DNA from: Burhinus oedicnemus
Taxonomy: Eukaryota > Chordata > Aves > Charadriiformes > Burhinidae
DNA: 64,000 nucleotides
Assembly (NCBI GenBank): GCA_008921705.1
Contig: VFFE01007583.1
Span: 1,869,496 to 1,933,495 of the forward strand
Direction of reading: 5' to 3'
The position numbers and the translations under genes were made by a program. Position 1 is the stretch's first letter, and every line of letters begins with the position of its first letter. The notes under the pieces were generated by a model. The model did no database searches. It was given only the letters and a program-made list of their open reading frames with translations, and had not been told where the DNA came from. Below are positions 12,901 to 26,460 of this stretch, one piece after another.

Positions 12901-13215
12901 TCCTCAACTGAATTTAAGTTTATTTTTACTTTTTTTTCTGTACATCCAAGGCATTAAATAGATATCAATCTGACTTCAGGGGCTGTACAAAGCTTATCCT
13001 CAGTAACAAATACAAATTTTACTCTGTAATTTTGGTATCAATAATTGTGTCTTATATAAATCTAAACATTTCTAAAGGTAAAATTTCTTCAAGGATATGA
13101 AATATAAAATATTTTATGGAAGTTTATGGAAGAACTGAATAAATAAACTGTAAATTGGATTTATATGTTATAAGAGTTTTATTTAGAAATTGCTAGAAGT
13201 ATATGCCCCAAACAG

Positions 13216-13765
13216 CATAGAACATTTAGAATAGAATAGTTTGGATTGGAAGGGACCTTTAAAGCTCATCTAGTCCAACTCCCCTTCAATGAGCAGGGAC
13301 ATCTTCAACTAGTTCAGGTTGCTCAGAGACCCGTCGAACCTGACCTTGAATGTTTCCAGGGATGGTGCCTCTACCACCTCTCTGGGCAACCTGTTCCAGT
13401 GTTTCACCACCCTTACTGTAAAGAAAAATCTACCTTATAGCTAGTTTAAATCTAGCCTCTTTTTGTTTATAACCATTACTGCTTGTCCTATTGCAACCGG
13501 GCCTATTAAAAAGTTTGTCCCCGTCTTTCTCATAAGCCCTGTTTGGGTACTGGAAGGCTGCTGTAAAGTGTCCCCGGAGCCTTCTCTTCTCCAAGCAGAA
13601 CAACCCCAACTCTCTCAGTCTGTCCTCATAGGAGAGGTGCTCCACCCCCCTGATCATTTTTGTGGCTCTCCTCTGGACTGACTCCAACAGGTCCATTTTC
13701 TTCTTACGTTGGAGAAGCCAGATCTGAACACAATACTCCAGGTGGTGTCTCACCAAATCTTTCAA
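13216..13765 (-). mobile_element. CR1 LINE, short 5'-truncated 3' end
   Basis: This is a minus-strand CR1 of about 550 bp. The left end carries a decayed 3' repeat (AGCATAGAACATTTAGAATAG) followed by GGGACCTTTAAAGCTCATC. The frame at 13430-13765 encodes the C-terminal CR1 block: HHLEYCVQIWLLQRKKKMDLL, then [17 protein letters not shown]. It is truncated at the right inside the [10 protein letters not shown] region, as expected for 5' truncation during reverse transcription. A few substitutions and a frameshift make it inactive. It belongs to the same general subfamily as the 5.2-kb copy. Confidence 0.92.
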
Positions 13766-16700
13766 AATGTGTCTTCTGAAATAAGCTTTTCATTGCCTCC
13801 TATTAAGACACTTTAACTGCTATGAAATAGCTTCTTAAACCTTTTAGTATTGCTCAATATATTGAAATGTTATCTATGTGCTGAATATATTACTGTAATG
13901 TAATTTTCAGTTGAGTCACAGTAACATATTCTAAAATATAAAGTCCAGTTGAGAGGATTTTACAGGGCTTAGGAAGAGTTAGTTGTGTGTCATCTTTACA
14001 GGAATTTGCTAGATAGTTTTGCAGTTCTCCAAAAATCTGTAATAATTCACAGGCAGTAAGATGAAGTGCAACAAACTACTAGCATCTCTTTTCAAAAAAA
14101 AAGAGGCATTAGGAGATAGAACAGATAAGGTGGCATCATTAAATAGACTGACCACAAAAGGACCACAATTGGCAAGGCCCCTTCAGCTTACGGATGCACA
14201 TTATATCAACTGTAAGTGTCGAGACGTTGTATGGAAATGAGGGCTGGGAAGGGCTTGGAAAAGCACAAACTGGTCAATTTGGGCTGCAGGAGAGTCAGTT
14301 CTGAGACATATTTTATGATTTAATAGTAATGTGCTGTTTTAGCCTGGAGTAAGTACATGGAAGAGAGATTCAGGTTGCTTCCGTACAGTTGTTGATTTGT
14401 CGAATTAGATGTGCTGCGCAACTCAGTCACGTATGAGGGAACACACAATTTACTTTCTGTGCTTTAAATTATAGATAGTTTAATAGAGAATACACAAATT
14501 GACAGTTTCAAACATTTCCAACATTATGTGCCAAAAAAGTTTTGTAAAATTATTGGTGAGAATTCAGAGTGCTTTGATGTACTAATATGCTTGGTTGTAA
14601 GTCTCCAGGTTTTCCTTCCTCATGATTTCACTAAGAAATTTAATGAAAAATATTTACATTCCTGCTGAGAAAATAACTTCGTGTTCCGGAATCAAGTTGT
14701 TGCACTGAAAAGGCAGGAGTTAAAGCATAGCTTTCTGTGAGATAAAAGAGATTAAAAAGAAAGAAAAAAAAAACCAAAACAAACCAAACCAAAGCTTACT
14801 CTGATGTGAAGTTAAATGACTAATCCTTTTTAGATTAACACATATCTAAGTATCTTTTGTAACTCCAGTCCTAATGTTGCTCTTTAAAACAGTGAAATGT
14901 AAGAAAATCAAATAAACCAACAAACTGATCCATTGCCTTTTTCAGGGTGGAGTAACCCCTCCCCCCAAAACTCTGATTATGAAAATGTTAAAGACCCTGG
15001 TTGACTGGTTCAATCTACAGAAAGGGTGACAAGAGACCTCGGGTGAGCAGGGAAAGGGGTGAGTGGGTGGAAGACTTATTTGGACTCCTCTGGTGAGAAG
15101 GAGCAGTGGTTTTACAACAAACAGATGCTGCCATTTTGGGAGAGTGAGAGCTCAGGAATACGACCTTTTGGAAGAGTTAAGGCCTCATGAGCTGCTCCTC
15201 TGGAAAGAAACAAGATAAATTGTTCTCCTTTCCCAGGTTGTCACACTCACAGAAGGGCAGATGGACTGGCAGGTGAGAGAGAGTGGGCAGCTACTGGGGT
15301 ATAGTTGCAGGTGGAATCTTTCCTCAGATAACCTGTAGTACTTCTGTTTTATTAGGCTCCTGATGAAATGATGTAGAAAATGTTGTGCTACAGAATTAAT
15401 GCCCTGGGTTGGGCTGTTATCAGGAACTGAAGTAGGCTGTGTCTTGTCAAGTTTGCTTGGAAACTGTTCTTATCACAAAAGGTCCACTAGGAGTTCATGC
15501 AAGTAAATCAATGCAGTTTTAGACCTGTTGGTAAGTTCTTTTCCTTGCAGCTGCAAGTATCAAGGAAGACTGAATGAAACCAGATAACTTTGGAAATAAA
15601 GGTGTTTGAAAGCTGTTCTCCTTATTTGAATGACTATCCTTTCTTTTTATTACGTACTGTTAGTGCAATATCAACAATAACATCTCTCCCCATAAGATTT
15701 AACTCTGTACCTCTGTGGTCATACCCATGCCTGTTCTTCATGAGGATAGTGTTTCCCACAGCAACCTTCCTTGCTAGTGAGAAGTGTGGCAGTTCAGAGT
15801 CAAGACAAGCTTTCTCTCTTCCATTTCAATGGTGCTATTATCTTCCCAAATGGTATTAAATTAGAGTTACATTAACTTTGGGGTCACTAACATGGGGAAG
15901 TTATGTCTAAAAGGTGGGTTTTTAGGACTGTGAAGCTCATTTCTAGCGTAGTATTTCATTTGGTCTTGTGAGGACCCAGAATGATACCATTTATCACCAG
16001 TGTATAGTTAGACAATAGAGGCATTATTCCTTTGATGACAAAGGAAGTGTTAAAATGTCCTCTTCAGTCTTTCTTTTCTTGCCTTCTTTTTTTCCTGTTA
16101 GTTTTTTTGCATTCCTCTTCCTCCTCTTCCTGCCTTCCAAACTGGGGTATTGAGATAACAGTGTGTTTAAAATAAACACAACATCCTCTGTGAATTTTCA
16201 TTCCTATGATCAGTTTAAACCATGACAGTACCAGGTGTTAGATGAAAAATCACTAGCAGAGTTGATTTCTTTTTTTTTTTCATTTCTTTGTTTTTCTGTT
16301 TGCTTCTTAAATGAAAGCAATGAGAACCGTACAGAGACTGTCTTACAATTGTAAACTCGATTTAAAAACACAATGTGTAATGCCTCACTTCCCAAGAGGC
16401 AGAAAGGATCCATATGGTACAATTAAGATGTGTTATTACTTTGTTGTCCCCTCTTACCTCCTCTCTCCTTCCTCCCTTCCCCCCTCTTATTTTTCGTTAT
16501 GTTTTACTACAGTGGTAGTTAGAGCCTGCTTTGGCCTAATGCAGAAAGAAGAATATTTTTCTTCTAGCTTTAATTATGTTACTTCTGCAGCATTCAGTTC
16601 AATTTCTTGTTCTTGTTAATTTTAGCAAGAAAACCATTTGTCACCAACAGTTCCTCATGCTTGTGTATTTTTTTCAGCCTAACTTTGAATTAAAAAAGGC

Positions 16701-19700
16701 AGTCACTTTTAAAACTGACCTGCAATGACTATATACTGATATCATGTTTTCATATTTGCAGCTTCCTTTAAAGAGGGAGCATGATTCAGAGCTGTTGGTG
16801 CAATTTGTCTTTTCACTCCTGTGGGCCTTTAAGGAATTACTGACAGGTCCAACAAAACTCTACATATGACTGGTTGTGCAAAACATTGCAGCACGTCAGT
16901 AGTCAGTCTAATACACTTGTTCCTAAGAGGCTTCCGAATAGAGCATTGATCCTTAACCTACATTAATATTTCAGAGGAAATAATGTAATGTTAGGAAAAT
17001 ATGAATTTTAACAAAGAGTGCATCCTAGGAAAAACACCCTGAGGAAGCTTGGGCATGAGTATTACTAAAATAGGTGTAGAAGCTCATTATTCTCTTTCAG
17101 TACTAATAGATAATGAATAGTCATCATAATATTGCATTTTAAGGGATAGAAGAGTTTTATAATATGCATTCAACATTTCATCAGCTAGCAACAAGCATAA
17201 CAAGACATTTAACTGGGGACATCCTGTCTGAAATGTGATTGGGCAGGAGAATTTGCCGATTTAGTGGTGTTGTTCTCTTTCCTCTGGGAGAAGACAGTAG
17301 AATAGATTGATTTAAAGAAAAAAAATGCATATGTATAAACCAAGTAGCAATTACTATCATGTTTTTCCGGTTATTTTGTAAAACTGGTTTGGATATCTTA
17401 TACAAAAGGGGAAAAGGGAAGAAAACTGTATACCTGTTGTATGTGTGGGTTTTTTTCTTCTCCAGGATTTCGCATAAACAAAACAGAAATATACCAGTCC
17501 TGTGGAATTCTTTCTTGCATGTTTTGTACAGAAGAATAATTATTTCTTTTTCTGTAGCTTCACTGGAACATTGTGATTTTTCTTTTTGTTTTTTTCATTT
17601 TCTGTTGTTTGGGATTTTTTTTAGAAATGTAAGGAATCTTCACTAGTAAATTAATTTCTAAAGGAAACACACAACATATGAATGAATTAATTTGATCTGG
17701 AAGTCAGGACCTCTGCAAACCACATCCTCAAATAGAACATACGCTCATCCAAAGTGCACACAAGTAATTAAACTGAACCCTAATTTTCTTAAATGTAATT
17801 GAATTTCATGGTGCATGGAGTATTGTAGCATTACCTACCAGGGTTTTCAATAAGCTTTGGCAGCATTAGAGACAGCATGTTTATAGCATCACAGTGGGAA
17901 GTTTAAAAAGTCACTGATTCCCTAAATGCTAAAACATACAACAAGGGGGGTTTTTTTGGTTCTTTTGAACAGTTAGTTCACGTCTCTACACAAATCTCCT
18001 TGATGCAGCTATGCTTTTTTCAATGTCTTCTGTTTGCTAAAGGGAAAAAAGTGACAATTTCACTTCCATGGAGTGGCATTTTGCCTGCAATTGGTCTCAT
18101 CAGCAGGTGAGAATTCTTTATGAATTTAAGTGTCCTTTCTCCTGGTGAGTTTCTGGATTTGTACCTGTTCCTCAAGAGCCATTTAAAAGCTGACCACTTC
18201 ACAGCTTAGATCGTATCAATGAACTCCTCTTTTGGGTGAAAAAAAATGCAAAGGACTGTTTCATCCTTTGCTTTTACAAGATAGTTTCATAGCTCTAAGG
18301 ATTAAAAATGCTGTGACACAGCATACACATGCTTGGGAGTATGTTTATTTGTTGCAATGTATTTATGATGTCCTATTCTCCATGGTTCTTTTTATTTCCC
18401 TTCCCCTCAGTCTGCAGTATGGTAGATTGTGATAGTCAGACTTTAGAAGTAAAGTCTCATCTGTTTTTCAGATCTGTCTGGAAAAATACCTTTCCATCCT
18501 ACATATGAGAAAAGAGGATCACTAGCTTCTACTTCCACTGCAAATAGCAGCAATTTTTAGGCAACTTTTGCTGCAGGCTTCAGTGGATGTGTTTTGCACA
18601 TCACAGCACATAGAAGGCCAAAAGTAACAGAATGTGAAATATGGCAATACTGCTAATGTGCCAAACCTCATGCCCAATTCATTAATAATTTTCATGCTGT
18701 TATTTATGTCCAACTATAACAATACTGCAGAACAGATTAAGCTCACAAAGTGGAAAATCATGGGAGAAAAAAATAGGAATATAAATGGCTTAATATATTG
18801 TATCAATATTAGCAATATCTGAAATTGTAGATATTTCTTCCACCTTTGACAACTCAAAGCATTACTTTCTTCAGCTACTTCTGACTCCTGAATTATCCGA
18901 AACTAGAGCATGACATTTGTGCAGGAAAAGCACAAAGTATTGTCATCTATAAGAGGGCAATGTATACTTGTTTTGAAGGCTGTTGCTGTGACACAACAGG
19001 ATTTCACATGTGGAGGGGTTTAGGTAAATGTTTTTTGAACCTAAAATCGTTTTCCTCATGTTCATCATCAACAAGGAGTGAGGAAAGTATTAATAAGAAT
19101 GAGAAAATGTAAGTAGTTCTCGGCCGCTGAAGAAAATCCCCCTACACTGATATCTGTGAAAGACTTTGACATTCACAATAGAGCAATAAAGCAATCGTAC
19201 CCTCACAGTGCCATTTGCAGCACAAAAGGGTTCTATTTACTTCATGTGGTACCTGCTTTACAGCTTGCATAATGTTGGTTTTTCAAAGATTTGAAAACAG
19301 GCTTTTTTGGGGAGGGGATGAGGAAACAACCGTTCCTGAAACTCACTTCTAAGCTAAAGCAGAGAACCTCGGTTATCTAAACAATTAAAATTTAATTTGG
19401 ATTTCTTAAGCCGTTTCTTATCAATAGGAAAAGTTCCCTTGTTTTACTGAAGGATAGTTCCCTCAGTCAGCATGTGAACTTGAGGCAGTAATTATGCAAA
19501 CAGGTAACCTTTATGTACGACAAGTACCTGGAGAGAAGAGCAGGGTTGAAGCTCCTGGAGGGAAGGCAAGAAAATTCAAAATGTACTTCTTAATACGAAA
19601 GTATAGGAATTGCAGGTTACAGTATTTTTGGTAGCTTCTCAGTCACTTTCTCATGATTTCTGTCACACGATAATGTCAAAAATCCTACTGTCCCACAACC

Positions 19701-22700
19701 AGTGTGTGTTGTCCAAGTGAAACTGTAATCAAAATCTGCTTCCAATTTATCTGTAGGTTCGTGTCTACTGAGGCTTAGATTATTTTTCTTCTTCTTTTCT
19801 TCTGTTTAAGCTACAGAGCTTTTTTTTTCCCTTCCTCTCTGTTATTAGTTTATTCAGCTCCTGTTTTGGAGTTGTCCCAAGAATTTGTTCATGAAGTATT
19901 TTTCATCTCTTATATGGGAACACAAATACCTAAATACACTACTGGCAAATTCCGTCATGCATCTGTGCTCAGGACAGGGCTTCTTTATTGCTTCTCCTTC
20001 AGAATGATCATTATTTTTTTTTAAAATACCTCTTTACCTCCAGAATAAACACATTAGCCTCAGCCTTAGAGATAAAGGGAATTTATTTCATAAAGAATAG
20101 TGACAATTTGGAAGTTTTAAAATAATAATGGTTAGTAATCATAAAATAATACATACTTTTTTAATGGTTTAGATGTTTGCAATTAAGTAACTGTTTAACA
20201 GCAATGCTATTTCCTTAAGTTTTTAATGCTCACAAATGGAATGAGTGTGTGGTCATGAAAATAGATTTGGTGTTTCTGCACTTAATATCTTTGAATAGGC
20301 CTTGCAATTAACAAAGTATTATGAGTTTCACTGGACAGTAATGTCTATACTTATAAATCAGAACCACACATCCTATCAAACCTAATGGTAAATCTTGCAG
20401 ATAAAAAGTTGTGTAATAACTCAAATACTTACAGGTTCAAGTCTTCCATAAATTACATGTTTAAATTATTTGCCCTGTTGAGAAGAAGAAACTGTTTTAA
20501 CTGTAGTCACTTCTGTGGATATCAAAATCTTGGACCATAAATTGGGAAAATGTTTTTTTACTATCTTTTTTTTTTTTTTTTTTTTTAAAGAAGATTTTAA
20601 TGAGCATTATATTAATTTAATGCCAAACAAATGTGTGATGTGAGGGGTTTTTTTGGGGGAAAGAGGTGGGAGGGGAGCAACTATTTCAACTTCTTGATAA
20701 ATTGCAGAAATCTTGTGATGCTGTTGATTATATATGCCTGTTAAAGATGAAAGAACTTTTCAGATAACTCAGTTTGCTGTTCGAACACAAGACTGTCAAT
20801 CAGTAACACCAGGAGTGTATCCTCGGTACTATGCACTGCAGTTCCTCACCTAGAGTGTGCATTTCTGTGCAGCAATAGGAGTCACACAGTGAGCAAAGTA
20901 ACCGTTACACTGAAAGCTTCAGAATTAAATGCCATTTTTGTTTGAAGTGATAGCATTTTATGTAACGCACAGGCAATGTTTCAGGTAGCAACGCAAGTTT
21001 GTCTATCAATACAAAATGGGAAACTTAAAAGTGATGAATCTTTTCTTAAAAGGAGAATAACTGTATACAGTCCCTAATCGAAAAGCCTGATGAAATATTT
21101 CATGAATGAAAGACAGCGTGGTTCTATCAAAATGATTATAAGTCATTAGCAAAACAATGGAGAGTAACATGCCTAATAAATTCTCTCAAGTCTTTCAAAA
21201 AGAAAACAAAGCTAACAAACAAATATACCCTAACTACCTTATTCTAATTAAATGTTCCATAAAAGACATTGTGATTAGATGGTACTTTTTAATTGAAATA
21301 TTTCCAGGTGCCATACCAGTAGCAATGAAATAATCATTACAATACCCAGGCAAATTAAATATTGCTCAGAGAAACTCAAGCATAACCTGGTTAAAGCCAA
21401 TCCATTCCAAGATACTTGCTAATATTAAAAATCTCATTTTTGGTCCCACACTTGAGACAGTTAGTATGTCCTGTGGGGACCTGGAAAGGAGATTCAGAAT
21501 TACGAAGCATGTTTTTAAAAATGTTGGGAGCAAAACTGTTAAAGTAACTTAAGAACCTTGACTTTTAGGAACATTTTCCAAAAATAGCTTTTATGCTTGT
21601 GAATCAGTCTTCCTGAAAGCAAATTTAGCTGAGCTCCTAAATTAAGTACGTCAATGGAAGTCACCTGGAAACTGTAGGCCATCCAGTAAGAGATACCCAT
21701 ATTCTTATAAACTTCCCCTGCCATGCATATAAATTGCATCACCTGGGTGTAACTCAGTAGAGGAAGAAACTGGCCCACCCTTCTGAAGTGAAAAGGCAGC
21801 AAGAAGTATCTCATTCTCTAGAAATACCTATCTGTGAGATCACGTGGTTTTTGAAGACTTGATCTTCCTCAGTGACTTTATTAAGCCCTAATGCTCAAAC
21901 TTTCCCTTGCTCTGTTTGGGAAAAGCAGTGTGGATTTACGCCCTGTGCATTGCACCTCAATAACGGAGTTTTCTCCAGCTTGCAGCTTTGTTCTCCTCTC
22001 AAGTTTTAAACCTCTAAATAGGTCCAGTTAAATCAACAGGGTAAATATCTGCTAAAACCTTTCACTTGCAACATTTACAATGCTTTTCTCTCTCTGAAGT
22101 GAACTCAGTGTTAGCTTGGGGAATCTGTTGTTAGCCGGTTGAGGCTGTTTGGTGTGTGTTGGCCACAGAAGCTCTGTCCATCTGCAAAGAGTTTTTCTTG
22201 AAACCTGTTAATCTCTGGATGCCACAGTTATAATTACTGAAGTAAGGTCAGAAAACAAATGTCAGAGGCTTTATGCTGTATAGCATCTTGCAAAGTTTGT
22301 TGTTATTATTGAAAGGACTTTTTTGCGTGTGTTTGAAAACTGTGTGATCTATTTAGGTACTCTGGCGTACAACATTTCTTGCCACATCAGAGAGCAGCTG
22401 ACAGATACCAGTGGATTATGAAGGCTTAGTAGAGAGGCAGGAAGATCCAAGATTGTGCTTTCATGTAGTATCTGAAAAGTTGCAAATACAATATATTATG
22501 TAATAGTAAAGAACCAACAAATATTCTTAAGAAATCTCAAAATAGCCTGAGGCTTCACAAAGACTGGAAATGGTTTTTTTTGTCTATTTAGTAGGTTCTC
22601 CTAGACGATGGGAGTCTTTACGTATCCACAAACTACTGTAATAAATTTTCAAAGCATCCAATGTAGTTGCACATATATACTTGCTATCCACAGAAAGCCA

Positions 22701-24604
22701 CTAATTTATTGTAATTGGGACTGAACTGGGGAACCATAAGGAAAAATAATAGTAGGAGTCTTCATGGTATAAGGCAAAGACAAATTCCTATACTTCAAGA
22801 AAAATATCTTGTGTGACTTAGGAATAAAAGATACAACGTTCCTCACTTTGAATGAAGTTAGTGCTAGACTGACGATGATGTGATTGTGCAAGTCGGCAGA
22901 GGGTAGGAAATGGTAGTGTCGCAGGTGGAGTTTCCAGGAGGTGCTGTGGGTGATCCAGAAATTTTTTCATGGGGGCTCTCTGTTGCAAAACAGGAATGGC
23001 TTATTTGCACCAGGTTCAGAAATAGCAATGTGACGTAGTACAACTTCCTCCACGATAAACATTCTCCAAAAGGAAGGAAAAGCACTGTGGTACTAGCCTA
23101 CATCCTGGGCTAATAGATCGTGAGATCTTTTCTTGGTGTCTACTTTTTCCGAGCCATAAACAGGAACTGGCCAAAACATGAGCCATTAGGCATGAAGAAA
23201 ATAACTTTTTCACAAAGCAGGCATGTCCAGCATGCGATTCTTTCTTGTACAGTATATACTTATATTGCTATAATGGATTTTATTTTTTTCTTGAAGTCCA
23301 CGGTTAGAGCTCATTCTCTCTGTTGCTAGATGTGCTCTGGCTGGTAACATTGCCATTTGTTGCTATGGAAATTGATGCCAGAGGTTGCAGGGCTAGTGAG
23401 AGTGTGCTGGGTAAATCACTTAATGGAACATGACATTGTCAGACATCCATTATCTTTCATTTATAGCAGTTTAATTTTCTCTCTTACTTTTCTAGGCTGC
23501 TACCACTTACTGATTAATAGCCCTGGTACAATGGGTATTTTTTAATGTATTGTGACTTTATTGCAAACCTTTATCCCTGTATTATCCAGATGCTTGTTAC
23601 CCAGGTGTAAAATAAGTGGACATAACAAGGAATGGGCTCCCATATTCTGAGACTCCATGAGCTTTTTATCAGCTTAATTTTCTTAAAAATTTGTAGGAAG
23701 ATGGTAGACATACTCCAGAAGAGTAGGTAACTAATGTGCATTGTTTATGTCATGTAAACATAGTTAGGCTATGGTAGTGATTACATTACTAGAGAAATTT
23801 AATTCTATTTTTCCATTGCCCTTCAATTCCGTGTATAATACAATAAAAGAAGGCTAAAGGTTAGTGATAACAGTGTACGGTACCAGGAAAAAAAGGCATT
23901 GGCTTTTAAGTTCAATGGACAAAGTTGTAAGTGATATTTGAAGATGCATCCTGTTTACTGCAAAGTGGAAAAAATCTGAACTGGAGAAATAATAGACATG
24001 AGCAGTTTTAATAACATTTGTACGTTTGTTGTTGAGAGAAGAACTAACCTTTTTTTCTAGCAGAAGCAAGAAAGATGTCCTTAGATGGGTGAGAGATCTG
24101 AGAAGGGTTCTTAATGAACCAGGAGCTTTTCTTTTTGCTTCTTGCCTTATTCATGTTTCTATCTTCAAGGCCGTGCTCTCTGTGGGGAAAAGTGCTGGAC
24201 TGACACTAAAATAAGCTCTTCTGATGTGCTTCACAGCTAAGGATCTGACCACTATTAATCTTTTGACTTCAGAACAAGAATCAACTACACCTGCTGTCAA
24301 CTAGCAAGGACAAAGGTATGGCATTAGCCAAAGTACAGAATTTCCTGGACTTAGAAAAAAATATAGGAAAATACTTGCACAGGATATATATAAGCATTTA
24401 TATGTTGTTGGTGTCTGCTTCTAGGTACCAAGCAGTAACTAATATAACTTTATTGCACTAGTTGACCACTATATCACCTGGAATAAAGTTGGGGTTTTTT
24501 AAAATTTGCATGATAACTCACGTTCAGTGTTTCTTTATAGTATATATCAATTTCATATCAATCTCCTAATATCATAAGCAATTACAGGGCTCGTTAATCT
24601 CAAT
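13766..24604. other. Large unique AT-rich tract, no gene recognised
   Basis: Nearly 11 kb pass without a transposon I can name. Visible features are an A-rich run near 14760-14795, a T21 tract at 20566-20586 and an ATTA-rich stretch near 21120-21370. Short open frames are no longer than expected by chance. I consider this intronic or intergenic DNA. Confidence 0.45.
20566..20586. repeat. Poly(T) tract, 21 T
   Basis: This is an uninterrupted run of 21 T. It could be the antisense poly(A) tail of a retroposed transcript, since the reverse complement of the bases to its right contains ATTAAA shortly before the A run. No recognisable gene sequence follows, so I call it only a homopolymer. Confidence 0.7.
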
Positions 24605-24670
24605 ATACATAGAAATACTGGCTCAGACTTAAGGTCCATCTAGTTCAATATCCTGTCTCGAACCTTGAGA
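24605..24670 (-). mobile_element. Fragment of ancient CR1-type 3' UTR
   Basis: The segment reading AATACTGGCTCAGACTTAAG then GTCCATCTAGTTCAATATCC is the antisense of the same old CR1-like 3' UTR seen at the left end of the 12.1-kb copy (GATGGACC...CAGTAT in sense). The next 150 bases to the right may belong to it but are too decayed to call. It is an inert relic. Confidence 0.6.
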
Positions 24671-24910
24671 TTTGAAGGCATTAAGGGTATACTGGGACAT
24701 AAAAAAAGCATTTGGTCATTTTCTAATTACCTGATAGAGAAGGGCCTAAGACTTGAAAAATATTTACCATCCTTTCATAAATGTTTCTGCCCCCAGCTAC
24801 CCCAAATCTGGCTGTTACTTATATTCAAAGAGAACTAAACATATTTTGCTGAAAAATGTTTTTGGAATCAACAACAAGAACTTGATAAAATAATTGTTCT
24901 CTGGCTAATG

Positions 24911-24947
24911 GGTTTGATAAATCAAATAGGTTTGATAAACGAATCAA
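24911..24947. repeat. Two-copy tandem duplication of about 18 bp
   Basis: The unit starting GGTTTGATAAA occurs twice in a row (24911-24928 and 24929-24947), with small differences in its second half. It looks like a simple replication-slippage duplication. Confidence 0.6.
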
Positions 24948-25457
24948 GGAAAACTATTTTACCAAGATGATACATTTCAGCCTTGAAATAAAATACTTCA
25001 TGTTTTCAACTAAAATTTGTTGTCTGAGACAAGCTTTACAACAACTTAATGAAGTAATCATAAAAATAAAGTGAATGAAATATTCTTTCCCCAAATTTTT
25101 GCTTAGTGAATATCCCAAAATAAATGATTGCTGCAGTTCTGTCCTGAATATAGGCTGAGACTAACTTTATAATGCGGGAAGTAATCAAATATGTACTGCT
25201 TCCCTATGTAGTGTTTTTTAAAATCAAACAACAAAAAACCCTCTTTTATTCATTTAGTATTTGAATTACCAACCTTTTACTCTTCTTGGATGTGTGTTTC
25301 TTCTGCTGTTAAAGGAAAACAGAGATCTTTGATTTACCCTACAAGTGTCAGTGGATGCTTCTTTTATCAGAAACATTGCCAATCAGGACCTTTTTTTCTT
25401 AATTTAGTTCAAGAAAACAAGAAAGGAAACAGTACTAAAATCTAACAGATTACAATA

Positions 25458-26460
25458 TGGCCCTTCTCTAGACACTCTCTAGTATCTCAATGTCTTTCTT
25501 GGAGTGAGAGGCCCAAAAATGAACACAGTATTTGAGATGCAGCCTCATCACTTCCCTAGTCCTGCTCACCACACTATTCATGGTACAAACAAGGATGCTG
25601 TTGGCTGCCTTGGCCACCTGGGCACACTACTGGCTCATATTCAGCTGGCTGCCGACCAGCACTCCCAGGTCCTTTTCTGCCAGGCAGCTTTCCAGCCACT
25701 CTTCCCCAAGCCTGTATCGCTGCATGGGATTCTTGTGTCCCAAGTGCAGGACCCGACACTTGGCCTTGTTGAATCCCTTACCTTTGGCCTTGGCCCATCG
25801 ATCCAGCCTGTCCAGATCCCTCTGTAAAGTCTTCCTACCCTCAAACAGATCAGCACTCCTGTTCAACATGGTGTTGCCTGCAAACTTATTGAGGGTACAC
25901 TCGATCCCCTCATCCAGGTCGTTGATAAAGATATTAAAGAAAACTGGCCCCAAGACTGAGCCCTGAGGAACACCACTTGTGACCAGCCGCCAACTGGATT
26001 GAACTCCATTCACCACAAGTCTTTGGGCCCAGCCATCCAGCCAGTTTTTTACCCAGTGTAGCGCATGCCCATCCAAGCCATGAGCAGCCAGTTTCTCCAG
26101 GAGAATGCTGTGGGAAACAGTGTCTAAGGCTTTACTAAAGTCCAGGTAAACAACATCCACAGCTTTTCCTTCATCCACTAAGCAGGTCACCTTGTCACAG
26201 AAGGAAATCAGGTTAGTTAAGCAGAACCTGCTTTCATAAACCCGTGCTGACTGGGCCTGATCACCTGGTTGTTCTGTATGTGCTGTGTGACGGCACTCAA
26301 GGTGATCTGTTCCGTAACCTTCCCAGGCACTGAGGTAAGACTGACAGGCTTGTAGTTCCCTAGATCCTCCTTCTGGCCCTTCTTGTAGATGGACACCACA
26401 TTTGCTAACTTCCAGTCAACTGGTATTGTGTTAGGGAAGATGACATAACTAAAAGTTGCC
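25458..26460 (-). mobile_element. CR1 LINE fragment lacking its 3' end
   Basis: This minus-strand copy spans the RT and the start of the C-terminal region of CR1 ORF2. Unlike the other copies it has no 3' UTR or octamer repeat. The left edge breaks inside the block that in the 33-kb copy continues with the [15 protein letters not shown] region. The right edge is the usual 5' truncation near the [12 protein letters not shown] region. Loss of the 3' end is unusual for a LINE and implies a later deletion. It is closest to the 33317-34405 copy; by eye the RT segments share roughly nine bases in ten. Confidence 0.92.
25627..26190 (-). pseudogene. CR1 reverse transcriptase remnant with lost catalytic Asp
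   Basis: This 187-codon frame holds motif A ([15 protein letters not shown]), motif B ([11 protein letters not shown]) and the following [15 protein letters not shown]. It then passes through the region where CR1 carries the catalytic FADD. Here that motif reads FAGN, so both aspartates needed for metal binding are gone. The frame continues through [34 protein letters not shown] and [13 protein letters not shown] before the 3' break. An upstream piece of the same element ([17 protein letters not shown]) lies at 26217-26462 in another frame. Confidence 0.9.

Noticed and set aside
20566..20760. Poly(T) as the antisense tail of a processed pseudogene
   Set aside because: No coding or UTR sequence I recognise follows, and no target duplication is visible.
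24060..24090. Small exon-like segment with a TTTTTTTCTAG acceptor and a GTGAGA donor
   Set aside because: It is only 28 bases, its phase does not fit the candidate exon at 31789, and one frame has a stop.
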